Source: Chitinophaga sp. Ak27
Lineage (GTDB): Bacteria; Bacteroidota; Bacteroidia; Chitinophagales; Chitinophagaceae
NCBI RefSeq assembly: GCF_012726295.1
Contig: NZ_JABAOB010000003.1
Coordinates: forward strand, 682,001-746,000
Length of the DNA: 64,000 nt
Reading direction: 5' to 3'
Positions 26,492-35,605 of the stretch are shown here, one piece after another. The translations under genes were made by a program, and so were the position numbers. The notes below the pieces were generated by a model, which saw only the letters and a list, made by a program, of their open reading frames with translations, had not been told where the DNA came from and ran no database searches. Every line of letters starts with the position of its first letter. The first letter of the stretch is position 1.

Positions 26492-28159
26492 ATGACAGGA
26501 TTGTCTCGTATCATATATAGTGCTTTACTGCTATTGGCAGTGGGTTGTGGTAAAAGCGGGGGCGACAAACCGTCGCCTCCGCCCGTAACCCCCGTCCCAT
26601 TAAACTTTGCCTCCTTGAGTGTGGACGGCAAGGCCGATGGATTTTCGTATATGGGTACCGGTACGCGCCCTGTTATCCGGATTTCCTTCAGCGATGCGGT
26701 GCAGCGTAGTGCGGCCGCTGCGGCTTGTTCCTTCAGCGGAAATGGAGCTAACATACCTTTTAATATTTCGTGGGAGCATGGAGATAGTACGCTGGTGCTA
26801 CAGCCTGCTGCTGCATTGGCTAATCTTACCGCATATACGATTACGGCCAGCACTTCCCTGCAATCGGTCCGGCAGTCGAAGTTATTATCGGCGGTCACCC
26901 TATCAGTTTTTACCGGGATAGATACCACCGATAAATTTCCTCGTATTACCGACGAGGCCCTGCTAACTCTAGTACAGCGGCAAACCTTTAAATATTTCTG
27001 GGATTTTGGACACCCGGTGAGTGGAATGGCCCGGGAAAGGAATACCAGTGGAGAGACGGTAACTTCCGGTGGTTCCGGCTTCGGCATCATGGCCATGGTA
27101 GTAGCTGTAGAGCGGGGCTTTGTTGCACGTACAGATGCCGTGCATCGCCTGCAACAAATGACCACCTTCCTGCTCACGAAAGCGGCCCGCTTCCACGGCG
27201 CTTACCCGCATTGGCTCAATGGCAGCACCGGCGCCGTAGTGCCCTTCAGTACCAAAGATGATGGCGCCGACCTGGTTGAAACAGCTTACCTGGTACAGGG
27301 CCTGCTTGCTGCAAGGCAGTATTTTAATAAAGCTGATATAACAGAAACGCAGCTACGAAACGATATCAATACCATTTGTAATGGGGTAGAGTGGAACTGG
27401 TTCCGCAAAGGCGGCGAACAAACCTTGTATTGGCACTGGAGCAGCAACTACCAATGGGATATGAACATGCCTGTCAAAGGCTGGAACGAATGCCTGATCA
27501 CCTATGTGCTGGCCGCATCTTCGCCCGACCCCATTCCCCGGAGTGTATATGACAATGGCTGGGCCGGGAATGGTACGATGCGTAATAATCAATCTTACGA
27601 AGGTATTCCTTTGCCATTGGGCCCGGCTTATGGCGGTCCCCTGTTTTTTTCGCACTACTCTTTCCTGGGCATTAATCCGCGCGGACTGAAAGATGCGTAT
27701 GCCGATTACGAGCAACAGGTAACTAATCATACCCGCATCAACTATGCATATTGTGTGGCTAACCGCGACCGGCACTACGGCTATGGAGCAGATTGCTGGG
27801 GGCTTACCGCCAGCGATGTGCCCAACGGGTATAATGCCAGCTCACCTACAAATGACATGGGGATAATTGCACCCACGGCAGCGTTGTCGTCCTTTCCTTA
27901 TACGCCTGAAGCATCTATGCAGGCGTTGAAATTCTTTTATTATAAGCTGGGAGATAAACTTTGGAAGGCGTATGGATTTACTGATGCTTTCTCGCTGCAA
28001 CATAATTGGTTTGCGGACTCTTTCCTGGCTATCGACCAGGGACCCATTATTGTGATGATAGAGAATTATCGCACGGGATTATTGTGGAACCTTTTTATGA
28101 GCTGCCCGGAAGTAAAAACGGGTATGCAACGCTTGGGTTTCACCAGTCCACATCTTTAA
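26492..28159 (+). CDS. GH144 endo-beta-1,2-glucanase, lipoprotein form
   Basis: A 555-residue lipoprotein (LLLAVGCGKSGG; Cys-19). A Pro-rich linker and an Ig-like domain (about 37-142) precede the (alpha/alpha)6 barrel, starting TLVQRQTFKYFWDFGHPVSGMARER. The GH144 acidic motif DDGADLVE (256-263) and GWNECLITYVL are intact; in the Chitinophaga pinensis family founder, as I recall it, the acids at these positions are essential. The end has LAIDQGPIIVMIENYRTGLLW. Surface anchoring by lipid plus an Ig spacer suggests the first cut of the beta-1,2-glucan happens outside the cell. The next gene is a second GH144, 11 nt away. Confidence 0.93.
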   Translation: MTGLSRIIYSALLLLAVGCGKSGGDKPSPPPVTPVPLNFASLSVDGKADGFSYMGTGTRPVIRISFSDAVQRSAAAAACSFSGNGANIPFNISWEHGDSTLVLQPAAALANLTAYTITASTSLQSVRQSKLLSAVTLSVFTGIDTTDKFPRITDEALLTLVQRQTFKYFWDFGHPVSGMARERNTSGETVTSGGSGFGIMAMVVAVERGFVARTDAVHRLQQMTTFLLTKAARFHGAYPHWLNGSTGAVVPFSTKDDGADLVETAYLVQGLLAARQYFNKADITETQLRNDINTICNGVEWNWFRKGGEQTLYWHWSSNYQWDMNMPVKGWNECLITYVLAASSPDPIPRSVYDNGWAGNGTMRNNQSYEGIPLPLGPAYGGPLFFSHYSFLGINPRGLKDAYADYEQQVTNHTRINYAYCVANRDRHYGYGADCWGLTASDVPNGYNASSPTNDMGIIAPTAALSSFPYTPEASMQALKFFYYKLGDKLWKAYGFTDAFSLQHNWFADSFLAIDQGPIIVMIENYRTGLLWNLFMSCPEVKTGMQRLGFTSPHL

Positions 28160-28170
28160 AAAAATAAATA

Positions 28171-29481
28171 ATGAAATATATTATCCTGATGGGCTTTTGC
28201 CTGCTCTTGTCGTCTATGCCTGCCAATGCGCAGCAGAAAGTGAAACTTTCCGATGAGCAGCTATTAGACCTGGTGCAGCAACAAACCTTCCGTTACTTCT
28301 GGGATTTTGCACACCCGGTGTCAGGCCTAGCACGTGAACGCAGTAATCAGGCTGATTATGGCGATGAGGTAGTTACTACCGGAGGCACCGGATTTGGTGT
28401 GATGGCCATTATTGTGGCCACGGAGCATAAATGGATTACCCGGACGGCTGCAGCAGAGCGGTTGCTGAAAATGATCAACTTCTTACGGAAAGCCGACAGC
28501 TATCATGGTGTTTTTCCACATTGGATGAACGGCAATACCGGTAAAACAATTCCCTTCAGCCGCAAAGATGATGGGGCTGACTTGGTAGAAACGTCTTTCC
28601 TGCTTCAGGGCCTGCTATGTGCCCGGCAGTATTTTGATGCCGGCAACCCTGTGGAAACGGAGCTGCGTGATAAAATCAACGCCACCTGGCAGGAAACAGA
28701 ATGGAATTGGTTTACACAGGGTGGGCAGAATGTACTGTACTGGCATTGGAGCCCCAATAATGGCTGGAGCATGAACCATGAAATCAAGGGTTGGAACGAA
28801 TGCCTGATCACTTATGTGCTGGCGGCTTCCGCTCCCCGTTATGCCATTAGCCCAGACGTATATCACCACGGTTGGGTGAATAATATTTACTTCCGGAACG
28901 ATCGCGAATTTTATGGCATCAAGTTGCCGCTGGGGCTTGATTACGGCGGTCCCCTCTTTTTCTCGCAATATTCTTTCCTCGGGCTCGATCCGCGTGGACT
29001 GAAAGACCGCTATGCCAATTACTGGGAACAAAACCTGCGTCATACCCTGATTAACCGGGAGCACTGTATTCGCAATCCTAAGGGATTTAAGGGATACGGC
29101 GCCGACTGTTGGGGACTGACCGCCAGCGATACTTATGACGGGTATAATGCGCATTCGCCGGAAAATGACTGGGGTACTATTTCCCCTACCGCTGCTTTGT
29201 CGGCATTCCCTTATACGCCGGAATATTCTATGCAGGCGCTGAAACATTTTTATTATACCCTGGGAGATAAGATCTGGAGCCAGTACGGTTTTACAGACGC
29301 ATTCAATGAAACGAAGCAATGGTATGCTACCTCCCACCTGGCGATTGACCAGGGGCCTATTATTGTAATGATAGAAAACTACCGCAGCGGCCTGCTCTGG
29401 AAGTTGTTTATGGGTTGCCCGGAAATTAAACAGGGGCTGAGTAAATTAGGTTTTGAAACGGCGGCGGCCATCAAAAAGTGA
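28171..29481 (+). CDS. GH144 endo-beta-1,2-glucanase, soluble form
   Basis: A 436-residue enzyme with a standard signal peptide ending ANAQQ and no lipobox, so periplasmic or secreted. The fold is the GH144 barrel only, without the Ig domain of its neighbour. The acid motif DDGADLVE (133-140) and KGWNECLITYVLAAS (Glu-210) match the residues reported for the C. pinensis endo-beta-1,2-glucanase. The two GH144 proteins are alike over the whole catalytic domain but differ in anchoring, a division of labour between surface and periplasm. The next gene begins within a few bases. Confidence 0.94.
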   Translation: MKYIILMGFCLLLSSMPANAQQKVKLSDEQLLDLVQQQTFRYFWDFAHPVSGLARERSNQADYGDEVVTTGGTGFGVMAIIVATEHKWITRTAAAERLLKMINFLRKADSYHGVFPHWMNGNTGKTIPFSRKDDGADLVETSFLLQGLLCARQYFDAGNPVETELRDKINATWQETEWNWFTQGGQNVLYWHWSPNNGWSMNHEIKGWNECLITYVLAASAPRYAISPDVYHHGWVNNIYFRNDREFYGIKLPLGLDYGGPLFFSQYSFLGLDPRGLKDRYANYWEQNLRHTLINREHCIRNPKGFKGYGADCWGLTASDTYDGYNAHSPENDWGTISPTAALSAFPYTPEYSMQALKHFYYTLGDKIWSQYGFTDAFNETKQWYATSHLAIDQGPIIVMIENYRSGLLWKLFMGCPEIKQGLSKLGFETAAAIKK

Positions 29482-29486
29482 CGACT

Positions 29487-31253
29487 ATGAAAGGATGTTT
29501 GTATATCGTTTTGGTGTGGATGAGCATAGGATTAGGTGTTGCTAACGTAAACGCACAAACGACTTATTGTAACCCGGTAAATATTGATTATGGTTATTGT
29601 CCTATTCCCAACTTCACCACCTGGGGAAAGCACCGGGCTACTGCCGATCCGGTGATCGTGAATTATAAAGGCGACTACTATCTTTTTTCCACTAACCAAT
29701 GGGGATATTGGTGGAGCGCCGATTTGCTGGACTGGCATTTTGTATCCCGGAAATTTTTGAAGTCGTACCACCATGTGTATGACGAGTTGTGTGCGCCGGC
29801 AGTATGGGTAATGGGTGATACCTTGCTGGTATTCGGGTCTACCTATACCAGCGATTTCCCTATCTGGATGAGCACCAATCCCAAAGGCAATGAATGGAAG
29901 GAAGCTATTGATTCGCTACAGATAGGCGGCTGGGACCCCGACTTTTTTGCCGACGACGACGGGCGGTTGTACATGTACAACGGCAGCAGCAACCGTTATC
30001 CATTGTATGGGGTGGAGATGGACCGGACTACCTTCCAACCGAAGGGCACGCGGAAGGAAATGTACCTGCTGGAGCCCGACAAGTATGGCTGGCAGCGGTT
30101 TGGTGAGTACCAGGATAATACCTTCCTCGATCCTTTTATTGAAGGAGCGTGGATGACCAAACATCATGATAAATATTACCTGCAATATGGTGCTCCGGGA
30201 ACGGAATTCAGCGGATATGCCGATGGCGTGGTGGTGAGCGATCACCCATTGGGACCTTTCACTCCGCAAGCCCATAATCCTGTTTCATATAAACCGGGAG
30301 GATATGCCCGGGGAGCAGGTCATGGCAGTACTTTCCAGGATAATAAAGGATATTGGTGGCATGTATCTACCATGGTTATTGCGGTAAAAAACAGCTTTGA
30401 ACGGCGTATAGGCTATTGGCCGGCAGGTTTTGACAAAGATGATGTCATGTATTGTAATACGGTGTTTGGCGATTATCCTCATTATGTTTCCCGCGGTTCA
30501 CGGGAGGCGGCCGACAGTGCCGACTTTAATAACGCGGGGTTTACCGGCTGGATGCTGTTGAATTACAATAAACCAGTGGCCGTTTCTTCTTTACTGGGCG
30601 GCTATTTTCCGAATAATGCTGTAGACGAAAATATTAAAACTTACTGGAGCGCCGCTACCGGCAACAAGGGTGAATGGATACAGACGGACCTGGGTACTAT
30701 CAGCCGGGTAAATGCGGTACAGGTGAACTACGCCGACCAGGACGCTCCTTTTATGGGTAAGCAAACAGATATCTATCACCAGTACATACTCTGGTATTCT
30801 ACAGATGGTAACCATTGGAAAGTGTTGGCAGACAAGAGCCGGCAAAAGAAAGATGTGCCGCACGACTATGTTGAATTATCACAGCCGGTGCAGGCCCGTT
30901 ATATAAAAATGGAAAATATACATATGCCTGGTGGAAAGTTTGCATTAAGTGGACTCCGGGTATTTGGCCATGGCAATGGCGCCCTGCCGGATACGGTAAA
31001 GGATTTCGTGGTGCTTCGCACGGAGAAGGATAAACGAAGTGCGTGGATTAAATGGTCGCCGGTAGACAATGCCTATGCCTATAATATTTACACCGGTATT
31101 GCCCCGGATAAGCTATATAGCTGCATCATGGTACACAGTAACAATGATTATTATTACAAGGGAATGGATAAAGACCGGCCTTATTATTTCTGTATAGAAG
31201 CCATTAATGAGAACGGCGTATCTGCCCGCACGGCGGTAATGAAAGTAGATTGA
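29487..31253 (+). CDS. GH43-like glycosidase with F5/8-type and FN3-like C-terminal domains
   Basis: A 588-residue secreted protein (signal peptide CLYIVLVWMSIGLGVANVNAQ). ATG at 29487 is preferred; a GTG at 29478 in frame overlaps the previous stop. The propeller part (about 25-330) shows RATADPVIVNYKGDYYLF with a likely base Asp, GGWDPDFFADDDGRLYMY with the pKa-tuning Asp, and IEGAWMTKHHDKYYLQYG with a likely acid Glu. A discoidin-type sugar-binding domain (about 360-490; NAVDENIKTYWSAATGNKGEWIQ, split here, and YIKMENIHMPGG) and an FN3-like end follow. GH43 usually acts on arabinose or xylose side chains, so its place in a glucan locus is unexpected. Confidence 0.82.
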   Translation: MKGCLYIVLVWMSIGLGVANVNAQTTYCNPVNIDYGYCPIPNFTTWGKHRATADPVIVNYKGDYYLFSTNQWGYWWSADLLDWHFVSRKFLKSYHHVYDELCAPAVWVMGDTLLVFGSTYTSDFPIWMSTNPKGNEWKEAIDSLQIGGWDPDFFADDDGRLYMYNGSSNRYPLYGVEMDRTTFQPKGTRKEMYLLEPDKYGWQRFGEYQDNTFLDPFIEGAWMTKHHDKYYLQYGAPGTEFSGYADGVVVSDHPLGPFTPQAHNPVSYKPGGYARGAGHGSTFQDNKGYWWHVSTMVIAVKNSFERRIGYWPAGFDKDDVMYCNTVFGDYPHYVSRGSREAADSADFNNAGFTGWMLLNYNKPVAVSSLLGGYFPNNAVDENIKTYWSAATGNKGEWIQTDLGTISRVNAVQVNYADQDAPFMGKQTDIYHQYILWYSTDGNHWKVLADKSRQKKDVPHDYVELSQPVQARYIKMENIHMPGGKFALSGLRVFGHGNGALPDTVKDFVVLRTEKDKRSAWIKWSPVDNAYAYNIYTGIAPDKLYSCIMVHSNNDYYYKGMDKDRPYYFCIEAINENGVSARTAVMKVD

Positions 31254-31270
31254 TCACTAACTGATTTTAT

Positions 31271-33568
31271 ATGAAAAGAATATTTTTTTCTTTTGCTTTA
31301 CTGTTATCCTGCGCTTACCTGCGCGTAACAGCACAAAAGAAGGCATTGCCGGAAGAGGCCAGGATGCATGTCTTTATCACGGCGTTGATGGATAAAATGA
31401 CGCTGACAGAAAAGATAGGCCAGTTAAACTTATTAACCCCCGGCGGCGGCGTAGCTACCGGCGCGGTGGTGAGCACCGATGTGGAAGCGAAGATCAGCAG
31501 TGGTAAGGTAGGTGGTTTATTTGGTGTAATTGGTGTGGATAAGATCCGCCAGGCGCAGGAGCTGGCGGTAACCCATAGCCGGCTTAAAATTCCGCTGTTA
31601 TTCGGATCTGATGTGATCCATGGATATAAAACGGCCTTTCCCATTCCGCTGGGATTGTCTTGCAGCTGGGATATGGGGCTGATAACGCGCAGTGCCAGGC
31701 TGGCGGCGCGGGAGTCGGCAGCAGATGGCCTTAGCTGGGTTTTTTCGCCGATGGTCGACATTGCGCGAGACCCACGTTGGGGGCGGGTAGCAGAAGGTTC
31801 GGGAGAAGATACCTACCTGGGCGCTAAGATCGCCGCAGCCATGGTAAAGGGATACCAGGGAAATCATTTGGGAGATGGCAATAGCGTAATGGCCTGTGTG
31901 AAGCACTTTGCGTTGTATGGCGCCGTAGAAGCGGGGCGCGACTATAACACCACCGATATGAGCCGCATCAAAATGTATGAATATTACCTGCCTCCCTATA
32001 AAGCAGCTGTGGATGCTGGCGCCGGCAGTGTAATGACTTCCTTCAATGAAATAGACGGCATTCCGGCCAGCGCCAATAAATGGTTGTTGACAGACCTGCT
32101 CAGGAAGCAATGGGGTTTCAAAGGGATGGTGGTAACTGACTACACTTCCATCAATGAAATGATAGATCATGGCCTGGGCGATTTGGCAACGGTATCCGCA
32201 TTAGCGCTCAAAGCAGGTGTAGACATGGACATGGTAGGAGAAGGTTTTCTTACCACCCTGGAACAATCGCTGAGAACGCACCGGGTAGTTATGGCTGATA
32301 TCGATGTTGCCTGTCGCCGGATATTAGAAGCTAAGTATAAGCTGGGATTATTTGAGGATCCCTACCGGTATTGTAATAAAGCCGCGGCGGCGGCCGAAAT
32401 CCGTAGCAGGGAGCAGCTAGAGGCGGCCCGGGAGTTTGGTGCACGTGCCTGTGTGTTGCTGAAAAATGAAAAGCAAGTATTACCACTGAAGAAAACAGGT
32501 ACCATTGCGTTGATTGGCCCGCTGGCCAATAACAAAAATAATATGCTGGGTACCTGGGCTGTCAATGGCGATCCGCAGTTGTCGGTGCCGGTGCTGGCAG
32601 GAATGAAACAGGCTGCAGGCGGCACGGTGAATATATTATACGCCAAGGGCGCTAATATCAGCGATGATACCAGTTTTGCAAAGAAAGTAAACGTATTTGG
32701 CGAGAGGATCGATATCGACAGCCGGCCGGCAGCCGACATGTTGTCAGAAGCGGTGAATACGGCGGCCAAAGCAGATGTGGTGGTAGCGGTAGTAGGAGAA
32801 GCGTCGGAAATGAGCGGCGAAGCCGCCAGCAGGTCTGATATCGGTATTCCGGACAGTCAGCGTAAGTTAATACAGGCGCTGGCCCAAACAGGCAAGCCAT
32901 TGGTATTGGTGGTAATGAGTGGTCGCCCGCTCACCCTAAATATGGAAAACGAAGTGGCTACTGCCATGCTGCAGGCATGGTTCCCGGGGCAGGAAGCGGG
33001 CAATGCGATCGCAGATGTGCTTTTCGGCGCCTACAATCCGTCGGGTAAACTAACCATGAGTTTTCCCCGCAATGTTGGGCAGATCCCTATTTATTACAAT
33101 CACAAAAATACGGGTCGCCCTCAACCGGATGGGCCGACGCAGAAGTTTCGCTCCAACTATCTGGATGTAGCAAACGATCCGCTGTTCCCCTTTGGTTATG
33201 GCCTGAGCTATACCACCTTTACATATGACCATCTTACGCTCAGCGCTTCCCGCATGAGCGGCCAGCAATCTATCGATGTGGCTTTCACGCTGACCAATAC
33301 GGGCACCTATGCAGGAGAAGAAGTGGTGCAGTTGTACCTGAGAGACCCGGTAGCTTCGGTAACGCGGCCGGTAAAAGAGTTGAAGGATTTTCAAAAGGTA
33401 ATGTTGCAACCTGGCGAAAGTAAGCAACTGCATTTTACGATCGACAAAGAGAAGCTATCTTTTTTCAACAGCCAGTTGCAATGGGTAGCGGAGCCCGGGA
33501 GCTTTGATGTGATGATTGGAGCGTCGTCTGCGGACATACGGTTAAAGGCGAAGCTGGAATTGCAGTAA
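31271..33568 (+). CDS. bglX: GH3 beta-glucosidase, predicted periplasmic
   Basis: A 765-residue GH3 enzyme with signal peptide (FFSFALLLSCAYLRVTAQ). The N-terminal TIM barrel has MTLTEKIGQLNL, FGSDVIHGYKTAFPIPLG, RDPRWGRVAEGSGED and KHFALYG (His-212), and the nucleophile motif MVVTDYTSINE (Asp-290). The alpha/beta sandwich (about 400-600; VVAVVGEASEMSGEAASRS carries the likely acid/base loop) and an FnIII-like C-terminus (EEVVQLYLRDPVASVTRPV) complete the fold. Being last in the GH144 operon, it should split sophoro-oligosaccharides to glucose. The bglX symbol is by family resemblance only. Confidence 0.94.
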   Translation: MKRIFFSFALLLSCAYLRVTAQKKALPEEARMHVFITALMDKMTLTEKIGQLNLLTPGGGVATGAVVSTDVEAKISSGKVGGLFGVIGVDKIRQAQELAVTHSRLKIPLLFGSDVIHGYKTAFPIPLGLSCSWDMGLITRSARLAARESAADGLSWVFSPMVDIARDPRWGRVAEGSGEDTYLGAKIAAAMVKGYQGNHLGDGNSVMACVKHFALYGAVEAGRDYNTTDMSRIKMYEYYLPPYKAAVDAGAGSVMTSFNEIDGIPASANKWLLTDLLRKQWGFKGMVVTDYTSINEMIDHGLGDLATVSALALKAGVDMDMVGEGFLTTLEQSLRTHRVVMADIDVACRRILEAKYKLGLFEDPYRYCNKAAAAAEIRSREQLEAAREFGARACVLLKNEKQVLPLKKTGTIALIGPLANNKNNMLGTWAVNGDPQLSVPVLAGMKQAAGGTVNILYAKGANISDDTSFAKKVNVFGERIDIDSRPAADMLSEAVNTAAKADVVVAVVGEASEMSGEAASRSDIGIPDSQRKLIQALAQTGKPLVLVVMSGRPLTLNMENEVATAMLQAWFPGQEAGNAIADVLFGAYNPSGKLTMSFPRNVGQIPIYYNHKNTGRPQPDGPTQKFRSNYLDVANDPLFPFGYGLSYTTFTYDHLTLSASRMSGQQSIDVAFTLTNTGTYAGEEVVQLYLRDPVASVTRPVKELKDFQKVMLQPGESKQLHFTIDKEKLSFFNSQLQWVAEPGSFDVMIGASSADIRLKAKLELQ

Positions 33569-33580
33569 CTTCATACAGTA

Positions 33581-33620
33581 TAAAGATCCCGGCTATCCTT
33601 TCGGATAGCCGGGATCTTTA
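33581..33620. terminator. Strong bidirectional terminator at the end of the beta-glucan PUL
   Basis: Perfect 18-bp stem TAAAGATCCCGGCTATCC (33581-33598) / GGATAGCCGGGATCTTTA (33603-33620) with a 4-nt loop, 12 nt after GH3 and just before the convergent MazG-like gene. Confidence 0.88.
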
Positions 33621-33621
33621 T

Positions 33622-34122
33622 TTACAGTAACTCCGTCAACTGGGCTGCCGCATAATTCACTGATTTCAATGTTTTATTGTCGGAAGTCCGGTATACCAGG
33701 TACAGCTCTTCTACTTTTTTGTAATAACACTCGGTATTTTCTGTGTTGTTGTAATGGGCAATTGTTTTTTCTGCTTCTTCCTGCGACTTACAGGCTTTGC
33801 TCATATTAGACCGGTGTACTTCATTGAAAAGCGCATTAAATTTTTCGCCCAGGCCAAATTCCAGGATGGCGCCCGATAATACGTACTGCAGGTCACAGAG
33901 CGCATCCGCTACCTCGGTGATATTATTGGCGGCAATAGCAGCTTTCAATTCATTCAGCTCTTCCTGGAGCAGGGATACCCGCAACTCACATCTTTGCTGA
34001 CTGGGAATAACGGGCGATTTTTCAATGGGGTGTTTGAAAGTGGAGTGAAACTCCGCCACACTATTTAATGCCTTTACATCTTCCATGGTTGAATCAGATT
34101 TAATAGCCCCGAAAATACGCAT
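33622..34122 (-). CDS. MazG-like nucleoside triphosphate pyrophosphohydrolase
   Basis: A 166-residue all-alpha NTP pyrophosphohydrolase of the MazG/dUTPase superfamily. The metal-binding signature is plain: LLQEELNELKAAI followed by EVADALCDLQYVL, i.e. EExxE and ExxxD on two helices. It would hydrolyse a (deoxy)nucleoside triphosphate to the monophosphate, typically as house-cleaning; the actual nucleotide is unknown. ATG at 34122 is used; ATG at 34086 is an alternative that removes a 12-residue N-terminal extension. It faces the Crp/Fnr gene divergently. Confidence 0.85.
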   Translation of the reverse strand: MRIFGAIKSDSTMEDVKALNSVAEFHSTFKHPIEKSPVIPSQQRCELRVSLLQEELNELKAAIAANNITEVADALCDLQYVLSGAILEFGLGEKFNALFNEVHRSNMSKACKSQEEAEKTIAHYNNTENTECYYKKVEELYLVYRTSDNKTLKSVNYAAAQLTELL

Positions 34123-34202
34123 TGTTTTGAAAATGACCGATGCCGCTTTTAAGCACCTTTTTTATTTATTTTCGGATATTTGATACCGATAAAACGATAG
34201 CA

Positions 34203-34802
34203 GTGACAGCAGAAGCCCAATATTTAGCAGCATTTAAAGAAAAGATCCTCAGCTATTATCCCGTTTCAGCCGAAGGCTTTCAGCTGCTGAAAGATATTGT
34301 GAGCTTTCACCAGCTGGAGAAAGGAGGGATCCTGTTAAACATTGGGCAGGTATCCAGGCATCTTCATTTTGTTTGTAAAGGCGCCGTAATCGCTTATTTT
34401 ACCGGCAGCGACGGTAATACCTATAATAAAAATATATTTTTAGAAAGCCAGTTTGCGGGATCCACTGTGTCCGCGCTTTTGAGAATTCCGTCGGAATTTA
34501 CCCTGCAAGCCATTGAAGAAACTATCCTGATCAGGATGGATTATAGCGCATACAAAGCGTTGATTTACGGGCACGACGAACTGAAAGATTTTTATATCGC
34601 CTACCTCGAAAAAAACTGGATCATTGACAAAGAGCGAAGGGAAATTTCCCTGGTGATGGAAAACGCCAGCACCCGGTACCAGCGGCTGCTGGCCGAATAC
34701 CCGAACATAGAGAAGCGTATTCCACTACAGCACATCGCTTCTCACCTGGGGGTAACTCCCACCCAGCTAAGCCGGATCCGTAAAGAGTTGAAGGAAAAAT
34801 AA
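34203..34802 (+). CDS. Crp/Fnr-family transcriptional regulator
   Basis: A regulator with a cyclic-nucleotide-binding-like beta roll (QLEKGGILLNIGQVSRHLHFVCKG) and a C-terminal winged helix (IPLQHIASHLGVTPTQLSRIRKELKEK). GTG at 34203 gives 199 residues, near the family norm; an ATG at 34140 would add a hydrophobic stretch (LLSTFFIYFRIF) that looks like untranslated leader. The ligand is unknown; many Bacteroidota members lack the cAMP-binding residues. It precedes GNAT and dienelactone hydrolase genes on the same strand. Confidence 0.87.
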   Translation: MTAEAQYLAAFKEKILSYYPVSAEGFQLLKDIVSFHQLEKGGILLNIGQVSRHLHFVCKGAVIAYFTGSDGNTYNKNIFLESQFAGSTVSALLRIPSEFTLQAIEETILIRMDYSAYKALIYGHDELKDFYIAYLEKNWIIDKERREISLVMENASTRYQRLLAEYPNIEKRIPLQHIASHLGVTPTQLSRIRKELKEK

Positions 34803-34855
34803 CCGAATCAACATATGTAAAGCGTATTGCAGCAATTTGGTGGTAATTTTGCCAG

Positions 34856-35599
34856 ATGAACCAGCATTTTGTTTCCCTCGTAACGGAAAAAAATATACAC
34901 AACTTAACTTCTTTGTGGACCCTGGCCGGAAATGCGGCAAGGCAGTACTTTCAACAGGCCGGTTTTAATTATTGCCTGGTGCCTGGATCGGAGTGGCCAA
35001 ACAGGATTTGGCTGAACAACCCTGCAGATACTGACACCATAAGAACAATAGCGGATGTGATTAAAAACGCGCCAGTACCTTTAACAGTCAGCTATTGGGG
35101 TCATACACAGCAAAACTTGCATCCTGTTTTTGAACAGCTGGGATTTTCCATAAAATCGGAACAAACCGGGATGTCGTTGAAGCTGGAGAAAGCTTATGAA
35201 CAATTAAACCGGTTGAACTTGGTACGGGTAACTACTCCTGAGCAGGCGGCTGCATGGGACGCACTGTATCCGCTGAGCTTTGGATACCGCATTGCCGCCG
35301 ACATATTGAACAAAACCAGGGAAGAGGTACAGTATTATCTGGTTTATCACCAGCAGGAAGCTATGGGCACCGCTATCGTACATGAAACCGGCAACCTGGT
35401 GGGCATACATGGAGTGGGCATTGTTCCGGCATACAGGAAGCAGGGATTTGCAGAAGAAGTGATGGCGATGTTACTGAATAGTGCGCTTGCACAACAAAAG
35501 GAGATGGCTACCTTGCAGTCGTCTGCCATGGGAAAAAATATTTATCTGAAGCTGGGATTTGCCGAGGATTTTAAAATGACGAATTACCAACTAAAATAG
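34856..35599 (+). CDS. GNAT-family N-acetyltransferase
   Basis: A 247-residue protein whose second half (about 120-247) is a GNAT fold: EAMGTAIVHETGNLVGIHGVGIVPAYRKQGFAEEVM includes the acetyl-CoA pyrophosphate loop (RKQGFA; read in pieces), and the end has LYLKLGF-like IYLKLGFAEDFKMTNY. The first half is a non-catalytic domain of unknown role (SEWPNRIWLN). The acyl acceptor cannot be told. It sits 53 nt behind the Crp/Fnr gene and 6 nt ahead of a dienelactone hydrolase, so probably one operon. Confidence 0.85.
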   Translation: MNQHFVSLVTEKNIHNLTSLWTLAGNAARQYFQQAGFNYCLVPGSEWPNRIWLNNPADTDTIRTIADVIKNAPVPLTVSYWGHTQQNLHPVFEQLGFSIKSEQTGMSLKLEKAYEQLNRLNLVRVTTPEQAAAWDALYPLSFGYRIAADILNKTREEVQYYLVYHQQEAMGTAIVHETGNLVGIHGVGIVPAYRKQGFAEEVMAMLLNSALAQQKEMATLQSSAMGKNIYLKLGFAEDFKMTNYQLK

Positions 35600-35605
35600 C
35601 ATGAT

